Assembly (NCBI GenBank): GCA_002439085.1
Contig: DJSW01000009.1
Coordinates: 52,292-116,291 of the forward strand
Source of the DNA: Alphaproteobacteria bacterium UBA6324
GTDB lineage: Bacteria; Pseudomonadota; Alphaproteobacteria; CAAGCB01; CAG-977
DNA: 64,000 nucleotides
Reading direction: 5' to 3'
The number at the start of each line of letters is the position of its first letter. The stretch's first letter is position 1. The notes beneath the pieces were generated by a model. The model ran no database searches and was not told where the DNA came from. It worked only from the letters and a program-made list of their open reading frames with translations. Position numbers and translations under genes: made by a program. Below are positions 8,211 to 16,089 of the stretch, piece by piece.

Positions 8211-10556
8211 TTACCGCTGTTTCTGCGCGCTGAGCAGCATATCGAAAGCCGATTTCTTCTGTTCGACCTTGAACCCTTTCAGGTTCAGCGGCGAAGCGCG
8301 TTCCGCCGTTTTCAGCGTTTCGGCATATTTCGCCATGCTTTCAAACGTGCGCAGGTCTTTTTTCTTCAGCGCGGTGGCCGTCTGCGGGCTACCCGTGAAG
8401 GTTTCGACCAGATATTTGTGCGTTCCGGCGACTTCGTTGTACAGCGTGGCGGCGACGTTTTTGTCCATGTTGCCCGCGCTCATCTGGTACTGCGCCAAAG
8501 CGGCCGTCGGTTTCTGTTTGGCTTTCTGGTCGATCAGCATGGACAGAACGGGATCGGCGGACACTTTCGCCCACGTTTCCTTGTCCGAACGGATCGCGAA
8601 AGCGGCAACCTGCGTTTCTTTTTCGGCGATCAAAGCCTTTTTGAAATCCTTGCGTTCGGCGCGCAGCGAATCGATCGTGTCGTTGACCGTCATCTTTTCG
8701 GGTTCGCGCTGGTACGCTTTGATCAGCGCGTTCGACAGAGAGGTCGCGACGCGCAGTTCGTTTTTAATGAAATGGACGATCGCGGCGTCGCCGGAAACTT
8801 CGGTCGTCGATTTGATGTCGTCCAACTGTTTTTTGACCAAGCGGTTGGCGGTCAGCATGGCTTCGACGTTCGGTGCCTGTTCGATGACGGCGTCAACGAC
8901 TTTCAGCTTATCGCCGGCGAACTTGTCGTTGCCTTTGTCTTTGCGGCCTTCCAGACGCAGGGTTTCCTTTTCGTCGCCCAAAACGGCGTGCATTTCGGCG
9001 CGCGATTCGGTGGTGTCCAGTTTGTCCAGCAGATCAGCCTGATACTGCGCGACGCTGAGGGCGCGCTTGTTTTCCGTTTTGGTCGCGTTGGCGCGCTGGG
9101 CTTTCAGCTTCTTTTTCAATTCGGGCGAAAAGTCCGGCGTCGGCGCGGGCAGACCCAAATTGGCGTTCAGCTGGGCGGCTTCGTGATACGCGCTGAGTTC
9201 GCGCTGCAACTCGTATTCCTGTTCCAGCACTTTGTTGTCAACGGGCATATGGTCGCGGGACACCTGAACGCGTTCCATCATCTGTTCGTATTTCGGGTGT
9301 TTTTCGCCGGTCGCCAGAGCGATCGAGATTTCGGCCATCTGCTGACGGGTCAGACCGTAGGTTTCGGACATGACCTGCGCCTGTTTGATGACTTCCAGAT
9401 CCGACATTTTCTGCAGCGAACCGTCGGCCAGATGTTCCTTGGCGTATTTGACCGTGGCGTCGATAACGTCGGTCGTGTGGTACGCCAGCGGCGATCCCAG
9501 CTGTTTGATCGTGTTGGCGACGTTGCGGTCGGCCATCAACTGTTTGAATTTGTTTTCATAATCCGGATCGTTCGGATTCTGCGCCTGCGCCTTTTCTTCG
9601 GCTTCGCGAATCTGTTTGATGAAATCGGTGTCGTATTTCGTGTCGTCCATGCGGCGGTCAACGCACATACGCAAATATTCGATGCGGCAGTCGCCCCAGA
9701 TTTCGGCGCATTTCGTGTTGCCGAAATCGCGCGCCAGCTGCAGAACGGCGTGCGCGTCGGCGATGCATTCCGTGCGGTGGCGGCACATCACGTTGTCCAA
9801 TTCCGTTTCGGCGATTTTGTTGACCGAGTTATAGGCGGACGCGTAGTTGTGGTCGGTCGCGTGTCCCAATTCGTGATACAGAACCAGACGGCGGAATTCG
9901 TCGAAGGAAACGCCTTCTTTCTTGCGGCGTTCTTCGGCGCCGACCACCATGTCCAGAACGTTCGCGCTCATCGCGTCGGGGTTGTCGCCGACGACCAGAT
10001 TGACGTTGCCCAAACCGGCCAGATTTTCCATGGTCGGCGAAACGGCGGCGCGCATCGAAAACGGGTTGCGGTCGGTGATGCCGGCTTCGGAAACGGATTT
10101 CAGAATCTCGTCGTTCGTCAGGAACGTTTTGCCTTTGCCCGCGGCGGCTTTCTGCAATTTGTCCTCGACGTACATATACAGGGATTTGCCCAGCGAACGG
10201 TCGTCTTCGGTATCCAGCAGGTAACGCCCCTGAACCGCGTCGGGGTCGATGATGAACAGCGTGACGCCCGGCATGACCGTGCGGAAACGTTTTTCCATAT
10301 TGTCAAAGAATTGATGCGCTTCGGTGTCCAACGCGGGGGATTTTTCCAATTCGGCGGGCGTTCTGACCGTCAGCGTGTCAGCGGCGTCGCCTTTGGCGAT
10401 GACGGACGTTTGGCCTTTCGGCAGCAAATTGAAGAACGGGCGATCCTGCAAATGGTCGGGACGATCCAAGCCGCTTTCAAAAACCGTGATTTTGCCGGCC
10501 CGCATAAAGGCGTCCAGCAACGAAGAGGTTTTCGATTCTTTGTTTTCTTCAGTCAT
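8211..10556 (-). CDS. Large hypothetical protein with HExxH metallopeptidase-like motif
   Basis: Family not recognised. The 781-residue protein has no signal peptide or membrane helix. Residues 228-232 read HELGH in the context VLYHELGHATDH, and 31 residues later comes ECIADA (E263 to D267), which fits a gluzincin-type third zinc ligand. About 500 mostly helical, Lys/Glu/Ala-rich residues follow and may form a long helical rod. Similar HExxH-plus-acidic arrangements occur in three proteins of the 35.7-42.4 kb block, so it is probably a distant relative. ATG at 10556 has an AGGAAA site; the in-frame ATG at 10571 has none. The gene is monocistronic with its own terminator. Proteolytic activity is inferred from the motif alone. 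Confidence 0.75.
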   Translation of the reverse strand: MTEENKESKTSSLLDAFMRAGKITVFESGLDRPDHLQDRPFFNLLPKGQTSVIAKGDAADTLTVRTPAELEKSPALDTEAHQFFDNMEKRFRTVMPGVTLFIIDPDAVQGRYLLDTEDDRSLGKSLYMYVEDKLQKAAAGKGKTFLTNDEILKSVSEAGITDRNPFSMRAAVSPTMENLAGLGNVNLVVGDNPDAMSANVLDMVVGAEERRKKEGVSFDEFRRLVLYHELGHATDHNYASAYNSVNKIAETELDNVMCRHRTECIADAHAVLQLARDFGNTKCAEIWGDCRIEYLRMCVDRRMDDTKYDTDFIKQIREAEEKAQAQNPNDPDYENKFKQLMADRNVANTIKQLGSPLAYHTTDVIDATVKYAKEHLADGSLQKMSDLEVIKQAQVMSETYGLTRQQMAEISIALATGEKHPKYEQMMERVQVSRDHMPVDNKVLEQEYELQRELSAYHEAAQLNANLGLPAPTPDFSPELKKKLKAQRANATKTENKRALSVAQYQADLLDKLDTTESRAEMHAVLGDEKETLRLEGRKDKGNDKFAGDKLKVVDAVIEQAPNVEAMLTANRLVKKQLDDIKSTTEVSGDAAIVHFIKNELRVATSLSNALIKAYQREPEKMTVNDTIDSLRAERKDFKKALIAEKETQVAAFAIRSDKETWAKVSADPVLSMLIDQKAKQKPTAALAQYQMSAGNMDKNVAATLYNEVAGTHKYLVETFTGSPQTATALKKKDLRTFESMAKYAETLKTAERASPLNLKGFKVEQKKSAFDMLLSAQKQR

Positions 10557-10815
10557 AGCGTTTCCTAACATATCTATGAAAACTATATTTATGTTCGCAT
10601 AGTGATACCGCCGTATCCCGAAGTCAAGATTTTTTTAGACAAACACGGAAATTTTTTCTGAAATTATTTTTCCGAACCCCTATTGTTTCCGCCAAATTGC
10701 CGGTTGAACCGTTTTAAAGAAAACCGTCCGGTTCCGGCTATTCGCCCCGTTTGAAAAAAAGATGGAGGCGGGGGCGCGAAAACGCTATCATAATAAAAAA
10801 GGCAAGGAGGCGGAA

Positions 10816-11778
10816 ATGGTCGCATTCAAACGGACGCTGGCGCGTTTTATTGATTATCTGCTGTGGTCGATGGCGATGGTGCTGATTCTGGGCGGGAAAA
10901 CGGGCGAAGAGGTTTTCTACCGTTCATGGCAGTTTTACGCGTCGTTCTGGGTATATGCCGCGGTGGAAGCCGCGCTGGTTTCCGTGTTTAAAACGACGGC
11001 GGGCAAAGCGATGCTGGGGATTTACGTTTGCGCCGCGGACGGGGGAAAATTGCGGTTTTCCGATTCCCTGAAACGGTCGCTGACGGTGTTCGCGGGCGGG
11101 ACGGGGTGCCTGCTGTCCTACGCGTCCCTCGCGCTGCCGCTGTACGCCGTGTACGGGATGCTGCGCCGCCGCCCGATGTTTTGGGACGAAAGCGCCCGCG
11201 ACAGGGTCGAGGTTGTGCCGATGACGCGCCTGACAAAGGGCGTTTTCGCGCTGTTCGTCCTGTTTATGCTGACCGGTTGGGTGTTGACGGTGCGTGTGCT
11301 GTATTTGTCCCGCACGCCGGATTTCGATGAAATCGAGGAACAAACGCTGGCCATGTATTACGAGGATGTCCGCCCGCGCCTGATCCGCGCGCTGTCCGAG
11401 GAATCGCCCCTGTCGCCGGACGCGGCCGTTCGGACGCTGGCGGAATTGGAGCGCGTTCAGAAAAAGCTGCAGGATCAAAGCGAGTATTTGACCGCGGCCA
11501 AGGCGGATTTTGAACGCCGGATCGACAAAATCCCCGTTCCTGCGATCCGTGCCGCGCGGCGAAAAAAGGCGGAAGAGGTGTTCGCCCGCGCCGACAGGAT
11601 GGTGTTTTTGCAAAGCATGATCGTCAGCCTGTTTGAAAACGCGCTGGGCGTTTTTACGACCCCGCGTTCCTACACCGTTTCGGACGGCGTTCCGGTTTTC
11701 GACGATCCGGAAATCAACGCGCGCTATGAAAAGTACATGAGGGTGCTGTATATGTTTCTGGCAAAGGATATGCTCTAG
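10816..11778 (+). CDS. RDD-family membrane protein
   Basis: RDD proteins are multi-pass inner membrane proteins of mixed or unknown function, some implicated in ion or solute transport. The N terminus (FKRTLARFIDYLL) shows the conserved Arg and Asp of the first helix. Hydrophobic helices follow at about 12-32, 38-58 and 90-115, with another at about 150-172. The last 150 residues are soluble and helix-rich. The start at 10816 has AAGGAGG; an upstream in-frame ATG at 10762 does not. The 259-bp gap before it, shared with the divergent HExxH gene, shows no clear feature. Its 3' end overlaps the convergent MFS gene by 4 bp. Confidence 0.75.
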   Translation: MVAFKRTLARFIDYLLWSMAMVLILGGKTGEEVFYRSWQFYASFWVYAAVEAALVSVFKTTAGKAMLGIYVCAADGGKLRFSDSLKRSLTVFAGGTGCLLSYASLALPLYAVYGMLRRRPMFWDESARDRVEVVPMTRLTKGVFALFVLFMLTGWVLTVRVLYLSRTPDFDEIEEQTLAMYYEDVRPRLIRALSEESPLSPDAAVRTLAELERVQKKLQDQSEYLTAAKADFERRIDKIPVPAIRAARRKKAEEVFARADRMVFLQSMIVSLFENALGVFTTPRSYTVSDGVPVFDDPEINARYEKYMRVLYMFLAKDML

Positions 11779-12947
11779 GCCGCCCGCCGCGTTTCCGCTT
11801 TGCGGCGTTTGCGTTCGCGTGTGTAATACCGGCTGAGCACCGCGACGGATAAAACCGCGCCGGCGACGGACAAGGACAGCCCCCAACGCACGTCAAATCC
11901 CGCGCCGACGATCAAAGCCGCCAGCAACATGGACGACACCGCGCCGACATCCCACCCCAGTTCCGTGTAATAGGTGAAATACAGCGGATGCGACGCGCGT
12001 TTCGTCGCGTTGTAAACGGCGGTCATCAACCCCGTCATCGAAAAACAGTACGCGATCGCGGCGAAAAAGTCGCACGCGATGACGGCGGGGACGGAATAGG
12101 CGAAAAATCCGCGAACCGTCAGGATGACGATGTGCATCCCGTATCCGATATAGCAGATTTGCCGGCCTTTGCCTTTGTCAATCAGGCGGCCGAACACCAT
12201 TGATCCCAACGCGCGGAAAAATGCGGCCAAAGCCAGAATGAACCCGAAATTCTGATAGCTTTCGCCCAACAGCATGAACACGATCAGCGGCCAGATCGAT
12301 CCCGCCTGATAAAACAGCCCGTCGCCGATGAACGCGATGAAACCGAAATGGTCGATGTGTTTTCTTTCCTCGTGTGTCGCGGGGGCGGGCAAGGGCAGGG
12401 ACGGCGTTTTCAACAGCGGGAAAACGGCGACCAAAGTCAGCACGAACGGCATTGTGAACGCGTAAACGGCGTTGAACGACAGCAATATCCCGCCGACCAG
12501 CGGGCCGATGACGGCGACGACGGTCGCGATGGCGTCGCGGATGCCGACGCTGGCGCCGCGGTCGGATTCATCGCCGATCGAAGCGAAATAGTTGTGATAG
12601 GACACCCAGTACAAAACGTCCGCCAATCCGGAAATCACGATGAACGGGATCAAATTCCACGTCAACCCGTCAATCGGCAACATGGCGGGATAGCGCAGGG
12701 CGAACGCGACGGTGCCGACCGTCAGCGTCCAATGCACGCCTTTTTTCAAACAGCAGAACATCGCCAGCGGACGGGTCAGCGTGCGCGAAAACAAAACCGC
12801 GGCATACACCAGAAAGGTCAGTGTCAGGCTCAGCCCCTGTTTGTACAGATAGGCCAGAGTGAACATGGAACACATTTCCCATCCCATGGCGCGCAGGCCG
12901 TAATGGACGTTCAGCAGGTTCAGCTGTTTGTTCGAGAAAAAAGACAT
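11775..12947 (-). CDS. Major facilitator superfamily transporter
   Basis: The 390-residue protein has about 12 predicted hydrophobic helices and the short charged loops of an MFS permease, with a basic C terminus (YYTRERKRRKAETRR). No substrate-specific motif was recognised. ATG at 12947 follows AAAGGCG just after the galU stop, 12 bp away, so it is likely co-transcribed with galU. This suggests, without proof, a cell-envelope or sugar-related cargo. Confidence 0.82.
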   Translation of the reverse strand: MSFFSNKQLNLLNVHYGLRAMGWEMCSMFTLAYLYKQGLSLTLTFLVYAAVLFSRTLTRPLAMFCCLKKGVHWTLTVGTVAFALRYPAMLPIDGLTWNLIPFIVISGLADVLYWVSYHNYFASIGDESDRGASVGIRDAIATVVAVIGPLVGGILLSFNAVYAFTMPFVLTLVAVFPLLKTPSLPLPAPATHEERKHIDHFGFIAFIGDGLFYQAGSIWPLIVFMLLGESYQNFGFILALAAFFRALGSMVFGRLIDKGKGRQICYIGYGMHIVILTVRGFFAYSVPAVIACDFFAAIAYCFSMTGLMTAVYNATKRASHPLYFTYYTELGWDVGAVSSMLLAALIVGAGFDVRWGLSLSVAGAVLSVAVLSRYYTRERKRRKAETRRAA

Positions 12948-12959
12948 TGTTCAACGCCT

Positions 12960-13832
12960 TTAAAACGAGAGGGTTTTCAGCGCGGCTTTGAATTCGTCCG
13001 CCAGATCGGGGCGGTCGAGCGCGTATTCGACGTTGGCCATCAAAAAACCGATTTTGTTGCCGCAATCGAACCGCTTGCCCTCGAACCGCATTCCGTGGAA
13101 CGGCACGCGGTTCAACGTCGCCGCCATGGCGTCGGTCAGCTGGATTTCGCCTTTTGCGCCGGTTTTCTGCTTGTCCAGTTCGGCGAACACTTCGGGCGAC
13201 AGGATGTAGCGTCCCAAAATGGCGCACCGCGACGGCGCCGTTCCGGGGGCGGGCTTTTCAACCATGCCGTTGACGCGCACCAGCTTGCCGTCGTCGTTTT
13301 CAATGCTGAGGATGCCGTAACGCGACGTCTGTTCCTCCGGCACGTCCTCGATCGCGACCAGATTGCCGGCGGTTCGGGGGTATTCGTCAACCATTTGTTT
13401 CAAACACGGCGTTTTGCAATGGAACAGGTCGTCGGGCAGCAACACCGCGAACGGTTCGTCGCCGACCAGATCGCGCGCGCACCACACGGCGTGCCCCAAC
13501 CCTTTCGGTTCGCTTTGGCGGGTGTAGGAGATTTTGCCCGAATCCAGCGTGCAGTCTTTTAAGAAATTCAGCAGATCCGTTTTGCCGTCCCGTTCCAGCA
13601 GGCGTTCCAGCTGCGAATTGGTGTCGAAGTGGTCTTCGATCGCGGTTTTGCCGTGTCCGGTGACGAAAATGAAATGTTCGATGCCGGCGGCGACGGCTTC
13701 CTCCACGGCGTATTGGATCAGCGGTTTATCGACGACGGGCAGCATTTCCTTGGGCATCGCCTTTGTCGCGGGCAAAAAACGGGTACCCAACCCGCCGACG
13801 GGGAAAACGGCTTTGCGGATGCGGACGGTCAT
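12960..13832 (-). CDS. galU: UTP-glucose-1-phosphate uridylyltransferase
   Basis: GalU makes UDP-glucose from UTP and glucose-1-phosphate for polysaccharide and envelope synthesis. The 290-residue protein has the nucleotide-binding signature FPVGGLGTRFLPATKAMPKE near the N terminus, the VDKPLIQYAVEEA segment, and the FAVLLPDD and GMVEKP motifs of bacterial GalU. ATG at 13832 follows AAGGAG. It is the first gene of a two-gene unit with the MFS transporter. The 203-bp divergent gap to 14036 holds a small palindrome at 13982-13995 (TTCCT, 4 nt, AGGAA) that could be an operator. Confidence 0.94.
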   Translation of the reverse strand: MTVRIRKAVFPVGGLGTRFLPATKAMPKEMLPVVDKPLIQYAVEEAVAAGIEHFIFVTGHGKTAIEDHFDTNSQLERLLERDGKTDLLNFLKDCTLDSGKISYTRQSEPKGLGHAVWCARDLVGDEPFAVLLPDDLFHCKTPCLKQMVDEYPRTAGNLVAIEDVPEEQTSRYGILSIENDDGKLVRVNGMVEKPAPGTAPSRCAILGRYILSPEVFAELDKQKTGAKGEIQLTDAMAATLNRVPFHGMRFEGKRFDCGNKIGFLMANVEYALDRPDLADEFKAALKTLSF

Positions 13833-14035
13833 AACGGCTCCTTGAACGGTTTTGAATGAATGTCGTTTTTTCCCCTTTTACCCCATTCTTTAGAATAAAG
13901 AAAATACAAAAATGAATTGACAACGGCGCCGCGGCTTGCCAATTTAGGCGGGGTGGGAAAAAACCACAACAAAAGACCATATTCCTGATTAGGAAAACAG
14001 CCGGAAAAACCGAAAATAACCGAGGAGTTATTACC

Positions 14036-15220
14036 GTGAATTTTGTCTTTCTCTCTCCGCATTTTCCGTCACACTACGTGAATTTTGCGGACCGCCTGAA
14101 AAAAATGGGCGTAAACGTTTTGGGAATCGCGGACGCGTCCTATGATTCCCTGACCCCGCAGTTGAAGGAGTCGCTGACCGAATATTACCGCGTTGACAAC
14201 ATGGAAAACTATGACGAAGTCATGCGCGCGGTCGCTTATTTCATTCACAAATACGGCCGGATCGACCGTTTGGAATCCTTTAACGAATACTGGTTGGAAA
14301 CGGACGCCCGTCTGCGCACCGATTTCAACATCGAAGGGACAAGATATCCGGAAGTGCTGGAAAGCAAGCGCAAATACCTGATGAAGAACCACTTTGAAAA
14401 GGCGGGCGTTCCGTCGGCGCGCTGCCATTGCGTCACCACCCGCGAGGAAGGCGCAAAATTCGTCAAGGAAGTCGGCTATCCCGTGTTCGTCAAACCCGAC
14501 ATCGGCGTCGGCGCGTACGCGTCCTATTCGATCAAAAACGACGAGGAATTCAACCGTTTCTATGACAACTATCCCACCGTCCCCTATGTGATGGAGGAAT
14601 TCGTCAACGGTTTGATCGTCACGTTCGACGGCATCGCGAACTATCAGAACGAACCGATTTTCATGACCAGCCACATTTTCCCCGAAAACGTCGCGGAAAC
14701 GGTCAACGCGGGCGACGATCTGCGCTATTATTCGGTTTTGAAAATCGACCCCGCGCTGGAAAAGGCGGGGCGTGCCGTGCTGGCGTCGTTCAACACGACG
14801 GCGCGTTTCTTCCACTTTGAATTCTTCAAACTGTACGAAGACAAAAAAGGACTGGGCAAAAAGGGCGATTACGTCGCGCTGGAGGTCAATATGCGTCCGC
14901 CCGGCGGATGTATGCCCGAACTGATGAACTATGAACACGACACCGACGTCTATCAGATGTACGCCGACATGATCGTTCATAACAAAGTCTATCAGCCGAC
15001 CGAAAAGAAATACATCGGCATTTACGTCGCGCGCAAGGATTGCTTCAACTACGTTCATTCGCACGAAGAAATTCTGGAAAAGTACGGCGATTACCTGATG
15101 CAGTACAATCCGGTCGATGAAATCTTTTCCGCGGTCATGGGCGACCATATGTACCTGATGCGCGCCAAAACGCAGGAAAAGGCGAATGAAATCATGGACT
15201 TCGTTCAGGAAAAACGCTGA
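14036..15220 (+). CDS. ATP-grasp domain carboxylate-amine ligase-like protein
   Basis: The 394-residue protein has an N-terminal pre-ATP-grasp Rossmann-like domain (about 1-100) and an ATP-grasp fold (about 110-330). Visible elements are the lysine strand YPVFVKPDIGVGAYAS, the hinge segment VPYVMEEFVNG, and the late metal-binding segment YVALEVNMRPPGG with Glu and Asn. ATP-grasp enzymes join a carboxylate to an amine or thiol through an acyl-phosphate. The substrate is unknown. The start is GTG at 14036 behind GAGGAG. The stop overlaps the esterase start by one base, showing translational coupling. Confidence 0.82.
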   Translation: MNFVFLSPHFPSHYVNFADRLKKMGVNVLGIADASYDSLTPQLKESLTEYYRVDNMENYDEVMRAVAYFIHKYGRIDRLESFNEYWLETDARLRTDFNIEGTRYPEVLESKRKYLMKNHFEKAGVPSARCHCVTTREEGAKFVKEVGYPVFVKPDIGVGAYASYSIKNDEEFNRFYDNYPTVPYVMEEFVNGLIVTFDGIANYQNEPIFMTSHIFPENVAETVNAGDDLRYYSVLKIDPALEKAGRAVLASFNTTARFFHFEFFKLYEDKKGLGKKGDYVALEVNMRPPGGCMPELMNYEHDTDVYQMYADMIVHNKVYQPTEKKYIGIYVARKDCFNYVHSHEEILEKYGDYLMQYNPVDEIFSAVMGDHMYLMRAKTQEKANEIMDFVQEKR

Positions 15221-15966
15221 TGAAAATCGAATACTACAACGAATATAGCCCGAATCTGGGGCGTCATATGGAATTGAAGGTCTATGGGCACGCGGGGAAA
15301 CCGGTTCTGGTTTTCCCGTCCCAATGCGGCCGGTTCTATGAATACGAAGGATTCGGCATGATCGACGCCGCTTCGGGTTTTATCGAAGCGGGACGCGCCC
15401 AGTTTTTCTGCGTTGACGGGTTGGATTGGGAAACGTTCGTCTGCGCCGGATGGCCGGGCGACCGTCTGTACCGTTTTGAACAGTATTTCAAATACGTTTG
15501 CGAAGAAGTCGTGCCTTGGGCGTTGGATATCAACGCGATGGGCAGCAACTATCGCGCGGGCGGCATGATGACGACGGGATGTTCAATGGGCGCGTTGCAC
15601 GCGGCGAATTTCTTTTTCCGCCGTCCCGATCTGTTTGACGCGATGATCGCGCAAAGCGGGCTGTACAGCTGCCGTTCGTTTTTCCCGAATTGCGACGAAG
15701 CCGGCGTTTATTTCAATTCGCCGATCGAATACCTGCCGAATATGAACGATCAGGGGACGCTGGATCTGTACAAACGTTCCGACATCATCGTTTCCGTCGG
15801 TCAGGGCGCATGGGAAAACGAATGTCTGAGCGACACGCGCGCTTTGGACGGCATCATGCGCGCCAAAGGCATCCCCGCGTGGGTGGATTACTGGGGTTAC
15901 GACGTGCCGCACGATTGGCCGGCGTGGCGCGTCCAGTTGCCGTATTTTCTGGAACACGTTTTGTAA
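15220..15966 (+). CDS. Alpha/beta-hydrolase-fold esterase (COG4947-like)
   Basis: The 248-residue protein resembles the esterase/PHB-depolymerase-type hydrolases. The nucleophile elbow is GCSMGA (TTGCSMGALHAANFF) at about residue 125. A late His in GYDVPHDWPAW and an Asp before it can complete a catalytic triad. There is no signal peptide, so it acts in the cytoplasm. It is translationally coupled to the ATP-grasp gene (TGATG overlap), so the pair likely handles a shared ester- or amide-linked metabolite; the product is unknown. A strong terminator follows. Confidence 0.8.
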   Translation: MKIEYYNEYSPNLGRHMELKVYGHAGKPVLVFPSQCGRFYEYEGFGMIDAASGFIEAGRAQFFCVDGLDWETFVCAGWPGDRLYRFEQYFKYVCEEVVPWALDINAMGSNYRAGGMMTTGCSMGALHAANFFFRRPDLFDAMIAQSGLYSCRSFFPNCDEAGVYFNSPIEYLPNMNDQGTLDLYKRSDIIVSVGQGAWENECLSDTRALDGIMRAKGIPAWVDYWGYDVPHDWPAWRVQLPYFLEHVL

Positions 15967-15983
15967 TAAACGGAAAACAAACG

Positions 15984-16013
15984 AAAACCCCGCCGTCAAA
16001 AGCGGGGTTTTTA
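15984..16013 (+). terminator. Intrinsic terminator after the esterase gene
   Basis: A perfect 10-bp stem (15984-15993 with 16002-16011) is followed by T residues, 18 bp after the stop codon. Confidence 0.85.
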
Positions 16014-16089
16014 TATGGAAAAAAGTTGTTGATTGAATTTTAATATACGATATGCTGTATTGGTTGATAATCCGAACGGGGAGGGAAAA

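Noticed and set aside
8136..10568. 810-codon open frame on the plus strand
   Set aside because: Mirror of the leftward HExxH gene with Phe/Gln/Arg/Val-rich composition and no recognisable motif.
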